Assembly (NCBI GenBank): GCA_902579285.1
Contig: CACHGA010000001.1
Coordinates: 124,001-188,000, forward strand
Direction of reading: 5' to 3'
Origin: an uncultured Pelagibacteraceae bacterium
GTDB lineage: Bacteria > Pseudomonadota > Alphaproteobacteria > Pelagibacterales > Pelagibacteraceae
Length of the DNA stretch: 64,000 bases
Shown here: one piece after another, positions 1 to 9,151 of the stretch
Layout of the letters: each line of letters opens with the position of its first letter
How positions within the stretch are numbered: the first letter of the stretch is position 1
Notes under the pieces: model-generated
Databases searched by the model: none
Told to the model about the DNA's origin: nothing
What the model saw: the letters and a program-made list of their open reading frames with translations, nothing else
Position numbers and translations under genes: made by a program

Positions 1-150
1 CTCATGTGTCCCCCAATTATTACACAAACAAGCTTCTAAAAAATTTACTAAAAAAGCTTATATTATTTTTTTTCAAGTAATAGTTTTTTACCCCTATGTA
101 AAGAAAATAATTCAAGATTGTCGCATTGCAATATTCACAATAGTGACTAT
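1..150. other. Left-edge non-coding leader of regA
   Basis: No gene is resolved in these 150 bases. On the minus strand an ATG can be read at 5-3, preceded by a purine-rich GGGGGA at about 15-10, so a divergent gene may begin here and run off the left edge; only five bases of it are visible, so its identity cannot be told. On the plus strand the stretch would hold the regA promoter and leader. Two AAGCTT copies (30-35 and 54-59) are present but have no evident meaning. Confidence 0.3.
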
Positions 151-732
151 ATGACAACAATAATGAAAGCAATTAAAACACCTCAGGGTTTAAAAATAAC
201 AGACTTCGAAGACAGGTCTCTCTTGATAGTGGATGATGATGATCCATTAAGGATGAGGCTCTCAAGAGCAATGGAGAAGAAGGGTTTCCAAGTTAAAGAC
301 GCTAAAACTGTTGAAAATGCTATCAAAATGGTGATATCACACCCTCCAAAATTTGCATTAGTTGACCTAAGACTGGAGGACGGAAACGGTCTTGATGTTG
401 TGAAAGAAATTAACAAGGTGAAAAAGGATAGCAGAGTTGTGATGTTAACGGGCTATGGGAACCTCCCTACGGCTGTGGCAGCAGTAAAATCTGGTGCCAT
501 CGACTATATGGCTAAGCCGGTAGATGCTGATGATGTAGAGGCAGCCTTACTCGCAGAACCCGAATCAAAGGCCAAACCGCCTGAAAATCCAATGTCAGCA
601 GACAGAGTAAAATGGGAGCATATTCATCGGGTATTTGAACTCTGTAATAGAAACGTATCTGAAACTGCAAGAAGACTTAAGATGCACAGAAGAACTCTTC
701 AAAGAATCTTGTCGAAAAGATCCCCTCGTTAA
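151..732 (+). CDS. regA: Response regulator, RegA/PrrA/ActR family
   Basis: Cytoplasmic response regulator of the redox-responsive RegB-RegA type. The receiver domain covers about residues 20-135, with the phospho-acceptor Asp at D72 (in VDLRLEDG) and the acidic pocket around D28-D31. The C-terminus is a Fis-type helix-turn-helix (about 165-193, NVSETARRLKMHRRTLQ), the hallmark of the RegA/PrrA/ActR group. I chose the ATG at 151 (193 aa) over a TTG at 118, because the extra 11 residues do not resemble the family; an ATG at 163 is also possible. The partner kinase RegB is not in the window. The stop codon overlaps the convergent bioY stop by 3 bases. Confidence 0.9.
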   Translation: MTTIMKAIKTPQGLKITDFEDRSLLIVDDDDPLRMRLSRAMEKKGFQVKDAKTVENAIKMVISHPPKFALVDLRLEDGNGLDVVKEINKVKKDSRVVMLTGYGNLPTAVAAVKSGAIDYMAKPVDADDVEAALLAEPESKAKPPENPMSADRVKWEHIHRVFELCNRNVSETARRLKMHRRTLQRILSKRSPR

Positions 733-1274
733 ATTCTAAATCTCAAAATTTTTGGGATTAATATTGTTAAAATAAGAACTTTAAATAACTCCGCTAAAAG
801 AAAAGGCTGTGCACCTAATTCAAAAATTGGCTTATCCCAACCAATTAATGATCCTAACCAAAGTAACCCAAATGAATATATAAAAGATACTGCAAAACAC
901 AATTTTACAAAGTTCTTTAAAAAATTATTATCAAATTTAAAAAATCCAGTTAGATAAACAGTAATTAAAAAACCAAGCAAGTAACCCATGGTAGGTCCAG
1001 TAAAATATACTATGCCCATTCCTTTTTCAGGGGTTCCAGCAAAAACTGGTAAACCCACTATTCCCTCCATGAGATATAGTGATACCGTGAACAATCCAAG
1101 TTTCCAACCAAACAAAATACCAATTAGCATTACAACAAACGTTTGCATAGTCATTGGAACTGGCCAAAAGGGTATTTTTATTTTTGAAGAAACAGCTAAA
1201 AGCAATGTAGCTAAAACAGCTAAAAATAAATTTTTAACTAGTGAATTTTCCTTAAAATTTTTTATAAGTTCCAT
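729..1274 (-). CDS. bioY: BioY biotin transporter substrate-binding component
   Basis: Integral membrane S-component of the biotin energy-coupling-factor transporter. The 181-residue protein has about six hydrophobic segments; the family signature WPVPMTMQTF lies at about residues 37-46 and is followed by GWKLG and a GPTMGYLLGF segment. No bioM/bioN (energising components) are adjacent, so it may act alone, as solitary BioY proteins are known to do, or share a module encoded elsewhere. It suggests that the cell takes up biotin. It converges on regA with overlapping stop codons. The start ATG at 1274 gives the usual BioY length. Confidence 0.9.
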   Translation of the reverse strand: MELIKNFKENSLVKNLFLAVLATLLLAVSSKIKIPFWPVPMTMQTFVVMLIGILFGWKLGLFTVSLYLMEGIVGLPVFAGTPEKGMGIVYFTGPTMGYLLGFLITVYLTGFFKFDNNFLKNFVKLCFAVSFIYSFGLLWLGSLIGWDKPIFELGAQPFLLAELFKVLILTILIPKILRFRI

Positions 1275-1307
1275 ATCATTATTATTACTTTTAAATTAAA
1301 TAAAAAT

Positions 1308-2234
1308 CTACCTATTTGTTAATTTTAAAAATATATCTTCAAGATCGCCGTCTTCTGTTGAAATATCAACAATTTCTGCACTTTTTTTTACAACATTTAT
1401 TATTTGATCAAATTTGAATTTATTTTTATCGTAGGAAGCTTCAATCTGGGTTCCATTCTTTGTGAATTTTACACCATTAAGCACTATTTCATCAAATTTA
1501 TCCAAATTACTTACTTTAAATTTAATTTTTTTAGTTTCGATTCTATCTAATAATTTTGAGGTACTATCTAAAGCTACCAGATTTCCTTTATTGATAATTC
1601 CAATTCGATCACACATATCCTGAGCTTCATATAAATTATGTGTAGTTAATATTATAGTGACTCCGATTTTGTTCAGTTCAGAAACATTTTTCCATAAATT
1701 TTGTCTTAGTTCTACATCAACACCCGCTGAAGGTTCATCTAAAATCAGTAGTGGAGGTTGATGAACCATTGCTTTTGCAATTAATAACCTTCGTTTCATA
1801 CCTCCAGAGAGACTTCTCGCATAAGAGTTTGCCTGTTTATCTAATGACACCATTTTTAAAATTAAATCGGTAATCCTATCTTTTTCTTTTACACCAAACA
1901 GACCTGCCTGAAGTTCCAACAATTTCCTTGGACTAAAAAAAGCATCTAAATTTACTTCCTGTGGCACTATTCCAATCGAAGCTTTTACTTGCCTTGGATT
2001 TTTGTCTAAATCAAAACCCCAAACATCAACTTTACCACTAGTTTTTTCAACCAAACCACCTAGAATATTTATAAATGTCGTCTTCCCTGCTCCATTAGGG
2101 CCTAAAAGTCCAAAAATTTCCCCCTGTTTCACTTTTAGATTTAATTTATTTAGAGCTAAGATTGAATTATTAGCTGAACTATTTTTTGAATAAATTTTTG
2201 TAAGATTTTCAGCAGATAGAATAACTTTTTCCAT
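1308..2234 (-). CDS. ABC transporter ATP-binding protein, ABC-2 type
   Basis: Cytoplasmic ATPase subunit of an ABC exporter. Walker A (GPNGAGKTT, about residues 44-52), signature LSGGMKRRL (about 146), Walker B LLILDEPSAGVD and the H-loop histidine (TTHNLYEAQDMCDR) are all intact. The 308-residue length and the extra C-terminal domain after about residue 235 match the YadG/NatA/CcmA-like class that pairs with ABC-2 permeases. No permease gene is next to it, so the substrate cannot be inferred. It is divergent from polA across 47 bp. Confidence 0.85.
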   Translation of the reverse strand: MEKVILSAENLTKIYSKNSSANNSILALNKLNLKVKQGEIFGLLGPNGAGKTTFINILGGLVEKTSGKVDVWGFDLDKNPRQVKASIGIVPQEVNLDAFFSPRKLLELQAGLFGVKEKDRITDLILKMVSLDKQANSYARSLSGGMKRRLLIAKAMVHQPPLLILDEPSAGVDVELRQNLWKNVSELNKIGVTIILTTHNLYEAQDMCDRIGIINKGNLVALDSTSKLLDRIETKKIKFKVSNLDKFDEIVLNGVKFTKNGTQIEASYDKNKFKFDQIINVVKKSAEIVDISTEDGDLEDIFLKLTNR

Positions 2235-2281
2235 AATATATTATTATTATATCATGAAAAATATTAAGATATCATTAATTG

Positions 2282-5044
2282 ATGAACAAAATTAAAAAAA
2301 CTGATCATTTCTATTTGGTAGATGGATCTGGATATATTTTCAGAGCTTATTACGCATTACCTCCTCTTTCTAGAAAAAGTGATGGACTACCAACCGGAGC
2401 AGTAATTGGTTTTAGCAACATGCTTTTTAAACTTTTAGAAGATTCAAGATCAGATGACTCAAAAAATAAACCAACACATTTTGCAGTTATTTTTGACTCA
2501 GCAAGAAAAAATTTTAGAAACGAGATTTATAAAGATTATAAAGCTAACAGGTCTGAGGCGCCAGACGATCTTGCACCACAATTTGAATATATTAGAAAAG
2601 CCGTAGAAGCTTTCAATGTACCATCCATTGAACAATTAAATTATGAAGCAGATGATCTTTTAGCCACCTATGCTAAACAAATTCTGAAAACTGGTGCAAA
2701 AGTTACAATCATTTCTTCCGACAAAGATTTGATGCAATTGGTCTCAAAAGAAATAAGATTATTCGATCCAATGAAAAGCAAAGTAATTGGAGAAAAGGAA
2801 GTAAAAGAAAAATTTGGTGTTAAACCACAACAAGTAATTGATGTACAGTCCTTAGCAGGTGATTCCTCAGATAATATTCCTGGCGTCCCTGGAATTGGGA
2901 TTAAAACAGCGGCAGAATTAATTAACAAGTACAAAAACCTTGAAACATTATTAAAAAAAGCTGATGAAATTCCTCAGAAAAAAAGAAAAGAAACACTTAT
3001 TCAAAATAAAGAATTGGCATTAATTAGCAAAAAGCTTGTAACTTTAAAAGATGATGTTCCAGTCAAAGAGCAAATTGAAGAATTTACAATTAAAGAAGTT
3101 AAAAAAGAAAAACTATATAAATTTTTAAGAGATATGGAGTTTAATAGACTTTTGAGTCAGGCAATAAGTTTTTATGGAGAGCCAGAAAACAAACTAGAAA
3201 ATAAACAAATTAAAAAAAACAAAATTGATGTAAAAAAATACGAAACTATAATAACAGAAAATCAATTAGAAAGTTGGATTAATAACCTTAAAAATCAAAA
3301 CATAATTTCAGTAGATACAGAGACATCATCTCTAAACCCAATTGAGGCTAATTTAGTCGGAATTTCTTTTTGTTACGAAGAAGGAAAAGCATGCTACATA
3401 CCACTAAAAAATAAAGATAAGAAATGTTTAAACCCCGAAACTGTTTTAAAGAAAATCAAACCTTTACTTGAAGATCCAAGTATTAAAAAAATTGGCCAAA
3501 ACATGAAGTATGACTACATAGTATTTAAAAAAAATAAAATTGAAGTTAACCCAATAGAAGATACCATGTTAACGTCATATACTTTAGATGCAGGTTTGAA
3601 CCGACATAATCTAGACACTCTAGCAGAAATTCACCTAGGGCATAAAACAATTTCTTTTAAAGATTTAGTAGGCAGCGGAAAAAAACAAATTACTTTTTCA
3701 GATGTTGATCTAAATAAGGCTACAGAATATGCTGGAGAAGATGCCGATGTAACATTTAGATTGTATCAATTACTTAAAAAAAGACTAGATCATGAAAAAC
3801 TTACAAAGATTTATGAAATTTTTGAAAAGCCGATGGTTGAACTACTTGCAAGTATTGAAATTAATGGAGTCAAAGTCGATAAAGAACACTTAAAAAAATT
3901 ATCTAAAAATTTTACAGGAAAAATATCAAAAATAGAAAAAGAGATTTTTTCGATAGCCAAAAGAGAATTTAATATCGGATCTCCAAAGCAACTTGGAGAA
4001 ATTATCTACAATGATCTTAAAATCGCAAATTTAAAGAAAACAAAAAAAGGTAGCTTAGCAACTAGTGCAAAAATTTTAGAAGATCTCGCTTTTAAGGGTC
4101 ATAAATTTCCTAGTCTAGTACTAGATTGGAGACAACTTTCGAAACTGAAAAACACATATACAGACGCACTTCAAGAACATATTAATCCTAAAACAAATAG
4201 AGTTCACACTTCTTTTTTGCTTGCCGCAACAAATACTGGAAGGCTTGCTTCTAGTGATCCAAACTTACAAAATATACCAATTAAATCTGAAGACGGAAGA
4301 GAAATAAGAAAAGCATTCGTTCCAGAAAAAAATAATATTTTAATATCTGCAGATTATAATCAGGTTGAGATGAGAATATTAGCTGATTTAGCAAATGTTA
4401 AAGAACTAAAAAAAGCTTTTACCAACAACGAGGATATTCATAGCCTTACAGCCAGCCAGGTTTTTGATGTTTCTATAAAAAAAGTGGATTCAAATTTAAG
4501 AAGAAAAGCAAAAGCAATCAATTTTGGAATCATTTACGGAATAACACAGTATGGTTTAGCAAAACAAATTTCAGTTTCAAACAATGAGGCATTAGAATTT
4601 ATAAATTCTTATTTTAAAAAATTTCCAGAAATAAAAGAATATATGAGATCTACAGTAAAGTTTTGTCAAAAAAACGGGTATGTTAATAATATTTTTGGAA
4701 GAAGAATTCACTTAAGAGGTATAAATGATAAAAACTTCACTGTTAGAAGTTTTCAAGAAAGAGCAGCAATCAATGCACCAATCCAGAGTTCTGCAGCTGA
4801 TATAATTAGACTCGCAATGATAAAACTTAATGGATTAATAAAATCTAAAAAATTAGATAAAGCTAAAATGCTTTTACAGATACACGACGAATTAGTATTC
4901 GAATGTCAAAAAAATCACCAAAAAGAAGTAGAAAAAATCCTCAAAAAAACAATGGAGTCAGTTTCAAGCTCTGAACATCACATGTTTACAATTCCTTTGG
5001 ATGTAAACATAAATTCAGGAAATAACTGGGATGAGGCACACTGA
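2282..5044 (+). CDS. polA: DNA polymerase I
   Basis: Repair and Okazaki-fragment-processing polymerase of 920 residues, close to the E. coli length. Order of domains: 5'-nuclease (1-300, beginning LVDGSGYIFRAYYALPPL), 3'-5' proofreading exonuclease (about 325-510) and the family A polymerase domain. The exonuclease metal residues are present (D345 and E347 in DTET; NMKYD; YAGEDAD), so proofreading looks intact, unlike Taq-type enzymes. Polymerase motif A (SADYNQVEMR, D691), motif B (KAINFGIIYG) and motif C (IHDE, D869) are all present. I start at the ATG at 2282, not at the preceding TTG. Confidence 0.97.
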   Translation: MNKIKKTDHFYLVDGSGYIFRAYYALPPLSRKSDGLPTGAVIGFSNMLFKLLEDSRSDDSKNKPTHFAVIFDSARKNFRNEIYKDYKANRSEAPDDLAPQFEYIRKAVEAFNVPSIEQLNYEADDLLATYAKQILKTGAKVTIISSDKDLMQLVSKEIRLFDPMKSKVIGEKEVKEKFGVKPQQVIDVQSLAGDSSDNIPGVPGIGIKTAAELINKYKNLETLLKKADEIPQKKRKETLIQNKELALISKKLVTLKDDVPVKEQIEEFTIKEVKKEKLYKFLRDMEFNRLLSQAISFYGEPENKLENKQIKKNKIDVKKYETIITENQLESWINNLKNQNIISVDTETSSLNPIEANLVGISFCYEEGKACYIPLKNKDKKCLNPETVLKKIKPLLEDPSIKKIGQNMKYDYIVFKKNKIEVNPIEDTMLTSYTLDAGLNRHNLDTLAEIHLGHKTISFKDLVGSGKKQITFSDVDLNKATEYAGEDADVTFRLYQLLKKRLDHEKLTKIYEIFEKPMVELLASIEINGVKVDKEHLKKLSKNFTGKISKIEKEIFSIAKREFNIGSPKQLGEIIYNDLKIANLKKTKKGSLATSAKILEDLAFKGHKFPSLVLDWRQLSKLKNTYTDALQEHINPKTNRVHTSFLLAATNTGRLASSDPNLQNIPIKSEDGREIRKAFVPEKNNILISADYNQVEMRILADLANVKELKKAFTNNEDIHSLTASQVFDVSIKKVDSNLRRKAKAINFGIIYGITQYGLAKQISVSNNEALEFINSYFKKFPEIKEYMRSTVKFCQKNGYVNNIFGRRIHLRGINDKNFTVRSFQERAAINAPIQSSAADIIRLAMIKLNGLIKSKKLDKAKMLLQIHDELVFECQKNHQKEVEKILKKTMESVSSSEHHMFTIPLDVNINSGNNWDEAH

Positions 5045-5054
5045 TGCCTAAATT

Positions 5055-5082
5055 TTGACAATTTATTTTAAACTATTATAAA
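5055..5082 (+). promoter_or_regulatory. Putative sigma-70 type promoter of chvIG
   Basis: TTGACA at 5055-5060 and TATAAA at 5077-5082 are separated by 16 bases, a good housekeeping promoter match in the 56-base polA-chvI gap. A Shine-Dalgarno-like AAGGAA at 5088-5093 precedes the chvI ATG at 5101. In so AT-rich a genome chance matches occur, but the complete -35 box makes this one of the better promoters in the window. Confidence 0.5.
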
Positions 5083-5100
5083 CTCTAAAGGAAACTAACA

Positions 5101-5799
5101 ATGTCAAAAACAATTGCATTAGTTGATGACGATCGAAATATTCTAACCGGGATAAGTATGGCCTTGGAGAGAGAGGGCTTTAAAGTACAAACTTATATAG
5201 ACGGTGAGAGTGCCTTAGTTGGCCTATCTAGAAATCCTCCAGATTTAGCAGTTGTAGATATTAAAATGCCAAGAATGGACGGAGAGGAGCTATTAAAGAA
5301 AATTAGAAAAAAAATGTCTATACCAATCATATTCCTCACTTCTAAAGATGAAGAAGTGGATGAGCTTTTAGGATTAAAGCTTGGGGCAGATGATTTTATT
5401 AAAAAGTCAGGGGGCTTTTCGATAAAAGTTTTGATTGAAAGAATTAGAGTTCAGCTTAGAAAAAAAACAAATGTTAGCGATGATTCAAAAAATTTAATAG
5501 CTCACGGAAAATTAAAACTTGATCCAAATCAATTAGAATGTGAGTGGAATGGACAATCATTGCCTGAAAAATTAACCACAACTGAGTTTTTGATTGTAAA
5601 AGAGCTTGCTAAAAGGCCAGGTGTTATAAAGGAGAGAGCACATCTAATGGATATTGCGTATAAAGAGAATACTGACATAGAAGACAGAACTATAGATAGC
5701 CATATAAAAAGAATAAGAAAAAAATTCAAAAAAGTTGATGAGAAATTTTCTTCAATAGAAACTCGGTATGGCAGTGGTTACAGGTGGAATATTAATTAA
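5101..5799 (+). CDS. chvI: Response regulator ChvI (OmpR/PhoB family)
   Basis: DNA-binding response regulator of 232 residues. The receiver domain (1-120) carries the acidic pocket DDD at 9-11, phospho-acceptor D53 (VVDIKMPRMDG) and the conserved Lys of the FIKKS segment. The C-terminal winged helix (about 130-230) ends in the family-typical RTIDSHIKRIRKKF and YGSGYRW. Paired with chvG directly downstream (1-base overlap) and close to ahcY, it matches the ChvI-ChvG/ChvI-ExoS system of alphaproteobacteria, which controls envelope and acid-stress responses; the target genes in this organism are unknown. Confidence 0.88.
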   Translation: MSKTIALVDDDRNILTGISMALEREGFKVQTYIDGESALVGLSRNPPDLAVVDIKMPRMDGEELLKKIRKKMSIPIIFLTSKDEEVDELLGLKLGADDFIKKSGGFSIKVLIERIRVQLRKKTNVSDDSKNLIAHGKLKLDPNQLECEWNGQSLPEKLTTTEFLIVKELAKRPGVIKERAHLMDIAYKENTDIEDRTIDSHIKRIRKKFKKVDEKFSSIETRYGSGYRWNIN

Positions 5800-7343
5800 T
5801 GAAGTTAGTAAAGAGCTCTTCGTCTATTCTAAGAAAATTCTTATTATTTAATTTTTTTGTATTTCTTTTTTTGGGATCTCTCACATTTTTCTATCTAAGC
5901 GGTATTCAACCCAATTTAGTAAAACAACGTATGGAAAAGCATACAATAATTATTAATAATACTTCTAATCACCTTGAAAGGTTGAGTATAGAATTTAGTA
6001 AAGAAAGTTTAAAAAACTTTTTATTGTCAACACGATTTCTATTCCAAAATCTTGAAAGAGTACAATTTTATAATATCACAGGAGATTTAATAGCAGATAC
6101 AAATGTTTTAGATCTTGATCAAAGTGTTTTTACAAAAACCGAAGTCGTTATGGAGGAAGAAATTAAAGATAATGATGCCAAAAAATTATCAGATGAGAAT
6201 ACTTTAAAAAATAATTTTAACACAGGTACAAATGTAAATAATTTAAAAGAAATTATTAGTAATAAAAAAAATGATGAACCCACTGTACTAGAAGTACAAG
6301 AAGGTGATAATCTATTTATTAAAACTTTAGGCGATGCTAATATCGGCGGAAAAGTTGTTGGTTACATATTAGTAACAGAACAAACAAATGAAATATTAAC
6401 AGCTGTTGAAGAAAGAAAAAACTTTATAATAAGAACTGTTTTAGCAATTGCTATAGTAATTCTTATTTTTTTAATATTTTTAAATAGATACATACTAAAA
6501 CCTATTGGTGGTCTTGTTGCATATACTGAGTCTATAAAGGCAAAAGACGAGTCAATGGGAAAAATAGAGAAATTTTTAAATAGAAGTGATGAGCTGGGTT
6601 TGCTTTCAAGATCATTAAATAATATGACTAAAGACTTGCAATATAGGACACAAAAGGCAGAAAACTCTTCTGCTGATCTAGCTCACGAAATAAGAAATCC
6701 TCTGGCTTCATTAAAAGGAGCTTCAGAGCTACTTGATAATACAACTGATAAAATGGAAAGAACTAAATTAATTAAACTTCTGAGTCATGATGTTGAAAGA
6801 ATTGAAAGATTAATAACAGACTATTCTCAAATGCTTAAAGATGAAGCTTCTCTCTCAAGAGAAAAAATGAAAGTTTTAGATATAAATAATTTGTTAAAAA
6901 ATGTTATTGATGAATTCAATAATACTAATGCTGTAATGGAAAAAAATATTAAATTTGTAATAAACAGAAAAAACTTGAACGGAAATAGTTTACAGCTTTT
7001 TGGTATAGAAAATAGATTAGAACAAGTTTTAGCTAATTTATTAGATAATGCAGTTTCTTTCAGCCCAAAAAATAGCACAATAGTAATTGATGTTAATGGT
7101 AGCAAAGAAATTATATCTTTAAAAATAAAAGATTTAGGTCCAGGTTTTAATGAAATAAATACAGAAAAAATTTTTAAGAGATTTTATAGTAATAGGCCTG
7201 AAAAATTTGGAGAACATTCTGGTCTGGGTTTAAATATTGTAAAAAGTATTGTAGAGATGCACGGTGGAAAAGTAAGAGCAATTAACAGGTTAGACGCTGA
7301 CACAGGTGCTGAAGTTGAATTACAGCTTCCAAAAAGAGGATAG
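5799..7343 (+). CDS. chvG: Sensor histidine kinase ChvG
   Basis: Inner-membrane sensor kinase of 514 residues. It has transmembrane helices at about 14-32 and 207-229 around a periplasmic domain of about 170 residues, followed by HAMP (about 230-285), the dimerisation/phospho-acceptor domain with H296 (LAHEIRNPLAS), and an ATPase domain with N box (NLLDNAVSF), G1 (DLGPGF) and G2 (GLGLNIV) motifs. The periplasmic domain contains an Asn/Asp/Lys-rich low-complexity stretch at about 115-165. Its ATG overlaps the chvI stop by one base, so the pair is translationally coupled. In rhizobia this pair is followed by hprK and PTS genes; here ahcY follows directly. Confidence 0.88.
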   Translation: MKLVKSSSSILRKFLLFNFFVFLFLGSLTFFYLSGIQPNLVKQRMEKHTIIINNTSNHLERLSIEFSKESLKNFLLSTRFLFQNLERVQFYNITGDLIADTNVLDLDQSVFTKTEVVMEEEIKDNDAKKLSDENTLKNNFNTGTNVNNLKEIISNKKNDEPTVLEVQEGDNLFIKTLGDANIGGKVVGYILVTEQTNEILTAVEERKNFIIRTVLAIAIVILIFLIFLNRYILKPIGGLVAYTESIKAKDESMGKIEKFLNRSDELGLLSRSLNNMTKDLQYRTQKAENSSADLAHEIRNPLASLKGASELLDNTTDKMERTKLIKLLSHDVERIERLITDYSQMLKDEASLSREKMKVLDINNLLKNVIDEFNNTNAVMEKNIKFVINRKNLNGNSLQLFGIENRLEQVLANLLDNAVSFSPKNSTIVIDVNGSKEIISLKIKDLGPGFNEINTEKIFKRFYSNRPEKFGEHSGLGLNIVKSIVEMHGGKVRAINRLDADTGAEVELQLPKRG

Positions 7344-7345
7344 GA

Positions 7346-7363
7346 CAATCAATTCCTTGATTG
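7346..7363 (+). other. Short hairpin between chvG and ahcY
   Basis: CAATCAA (7346-7352), loop TTCC, and TTGATTG (7357-7363) form a perfect 7-bp stem in the 51-base chvG-ahcY gap. No T-run follows, so it is not a standard terminator. It may help process or stabilise mRNA, or be a chance inverted repeat. Confidence 0.3.
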
Positions 7364-7394
7364 ATATAAATTTAATTGCTAAAAGATTTAAATT

Positions 7395-8684
7395 ATGAGT
7401 AATGATTTTAAGGTCAAAGACATAAATCTAGCCGAATTTGGTCGAAAAGAAATATCTATAGCAGAGTCAGAAATGCCTGGTCTTATGGCTTTAAGAAAAG
7501 AATTTAAAGAAAAAAAACCTCTTAAGGGAGCAAATATTTTGGGATGTCTTCATATGACAATTCAAACAGCGGTTCTTATTGAAACTCTCGTTGAGTTGGG
7601 TGCAAGCGTAAGATGGTCCTCTTGTAATATTTTTTCTACTCAAGATCATGCAGCTGCAGCGATAGCAAAAGCAGGTATACCAGTATTTGCATGGAAAGGC
7701 GAAACGGAAAAAGAATATTGGTGGTGTGTGGAGCAAACTATAGAGGGTGATAAAAATTGGAAGCCAAATATGATTTTGGATGACGGTGGAGATTTAACTG
7801 GCCTAATGCATAAAAAATACAAGAATCTTTTAAAAAATGTTAAAGGTGTTTCTGAGGAAACTACAACCGGGGTTTTAGCTTTAAAAAAAATGGAATCTAA
7901 TAATGAATTACTTATCCCAGCTATTAATGTAAACGACTCTGTAACGAAATCAAAATTCGATAATTTATACGGTTGTAGAGAAAGCTTAGTTGATGGAATC
8001 AAGCGAGCCACAGATGTGATGATGTCAGGCAAGGTTGCAATTGTTGCAGGATTCGGAGATGTTGGTAAAGGTAGTGCAGCATCTTTACGCCAAGCAGGTG
8101 CCAGAGTTATGGTGACGGAAACAGATCCGATTTGTGCATTACAAGCAGCAATGGAAGGTTACGAAGTTGTTCTTATGGATGAAGCAATTAAAGATGCCGA
8201 CATAGTGGTCACAGCAACTGGAAATAAAGATATAGTCACAGCTGATCATATGCGAGAAATGAAAGATAGAGCCATATTGTGTAATATTGGTCATTTCGAC
8301 AATGAGATTCAAGTTGAAGCTTTGAAAAACTATAAATGGGATGAGGTTAAGCCTCAAGTTCATGAAATAGAATTGCCAAGTAAAAAAAGAATAATATTAT
8401 TGGCAGAGGGAAGACTGGTTAATCTTGGTTGTGCAACAGGCCACCCAAGCTTCGTAATGAGTGCATCATTCACTAATCAAGTAATCGCACAAATTGAACT
8501 TTGGAATAATTCTGATAAATACGAAAAAAAAGTTTATGTTTTACCAAAACATCTAGACGAAAAAGTTGCAATGCTTCATTTAGATAAAGTCGGAGCAAAA
8601 TTAACAAAAATGTCAAAAGATCAAGCAGATTACATTAGCGTTAAACCATCGGGACCATTTAAACCAGATACTTATCGCTACTAA
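7395..8684 (+). CDS. ahcY: S-adenosylhomocysteine hydrolase
   Basis: NAD-dependent cytosolic enzyme that splits S-adenosylhomocysteine into adenosine and homocysteine, clearing the inhibitory product of methyltransferases. The 429-residue protein has the substrate motifs [16 protein letters not shown] and [16 protein letters not shown] near the N-terminus, the NAD-binding [11 protein letters not shown] at about residues 218-228, the [10 protein letters not shown] segment and the C-terminal [13 protein letters not shown], so it is full length. It follows the chvIG pair and precedes tsaE by 11 bases. No SAM or SAH riboswitch structure was recognised in the 51-base leader. Confidence 0.97.
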   Translation: MSNDFKVKDINLAEFGRKEISIAESEMPGLMALRKEFKEKKPLKGANILGCLHMTIQTAVLIETLVELGASVRWSSCNIFSTQDHAAAAIAKAGIPVFAWKGETEKEYWWCVEQTIEGDKNWKPNMILDDGGDLTGLMHKKYKNLLKNVKGVSEETTTGVLALKKMESNNELLIPAINVNDSVTKSKFDNLYGCRESLVDGIKRATDVMMSGKVAIVAGFGDVGKGSAASLRQAGARVMVTETDPICALQAAMEGYEVVLMDEAIKDADIVVTATGNKDIVTADHMREMKDRAILCNIGHFDNEIQVEALKNYKWDEVKPQVHEIELPSKKRIILLAEGRLVNLGCATGHPSFVMSASFTNQVIAQIELWNNSDKYEKKVYVLPKHLDEKVAMLHLDKVGAKLTKMSKDQADYISVKPSGPFKPDTYRY

Positions 8685-8693
8685 ATTAGTAGC
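8677..8693 (+). other. Palindrome over the ahcY stop and tsaE start region
   Basis: GCTACTAA (8677-8684), a central A, and TTAGTAGC (8686-8693) form a perfect 17-base palindrome. It includes the last codons and stop of ahcY and ends two bases before the tsaE ATG, where a ribosome binding site would normally lie. As RNA it could fold into a 6-7 bp hairpin and affect tsaE initiation or mRNA ends. Confidence 0.35.
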
Positions 8694-8695
8694 CA

Positions 8696-9151
8696 ATGCT
8701 AAAATATAATTTATCTCAAATAGATACTATATCGAAAAAGATTTTATCATTTTTATCAAAATCAGATTGTATATTTTTGTCTGGGGAATTGGGATCTGGA
8801 AAAACTACTTTTGTAAGAAGTTTAATTCATCAACTCCAAGAAAAAAATAAATTAAAAAAAACAGCAGTCACAAGCCCAACTTTTAATTTACTAAATGAGT
8901 ATGAAATTCAAAATTTAAAGATTATGCATTATGATTTATATCGTTTAAAAAATAATAAAGAGATAAATCAGCTCGGAATTTTTAGGGAAGATGAAAAGGT
9001 AGTATCGATTATAGAATGGCCTGAAAAAATAGAAAAAAAAATCAAAGATAGGTTAGAAATCACTTTCTACTATCAAGACGAAGCTGAAAGTCGAAAAATA
9101 AATATTAAAGGTTATGGAAAATGGAAAGATTTTAAATTAAATGCAATATAA
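8696..9151 (+). CDS. tsaE: tRNA threonylcarbamoyladenosine biosynthesis ATPase TsaE
   Basis: ATPase of the TsaB-TsaD-TsaE complex that makes the universal t6A37 modification on ANN-decoding tRNAs. The 151-residue protein has Walker A (GELGSGKTT, residues 30-38), the family motif SPTFNLLNEY and IMHYDLYRL, and the Walker-B-like IIEWPEKI. Its end overlaps the next gene by 11 bases. The tsaE, sugar kinase, nucleotidyltransferase order is also seen in other alphaproteobacteria, which supports the assignments of all three. Confidence 0.93.
   Translation: MLKYNLSQIDTISKKILSFLSKSDCIFLSGELGSGKTTFVRSLIHQLQEKNKLKKTAVTSPTFNLLNEYEIQNLKIMHYDLYRLKNNKEINQLGIFREDEKVVSIIEWPEKIEKKIKDRLEITFYYQDEAESRKINIKGYGKWKDFKLNAI

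Noticed and set aside
30-59. Paired AAGCTT copies as a regulator site
   Set aside because: Six-base palindromes this A/T-rich are expected by chance; no other copies were seen before related genes.
118-150. TTG start extending RegA by 11 residues
   Set aside because: The added residues do not resemble RegA/ActR N-termini, and ATGs at 151 and 163 give the normal family length.
7344-7394. SAM or SAH riboswitch before ahcY
   Set aside because: Only 51 bases are available and they show one 7-bp hairpin; no conserved riboswitch core can be recognised.
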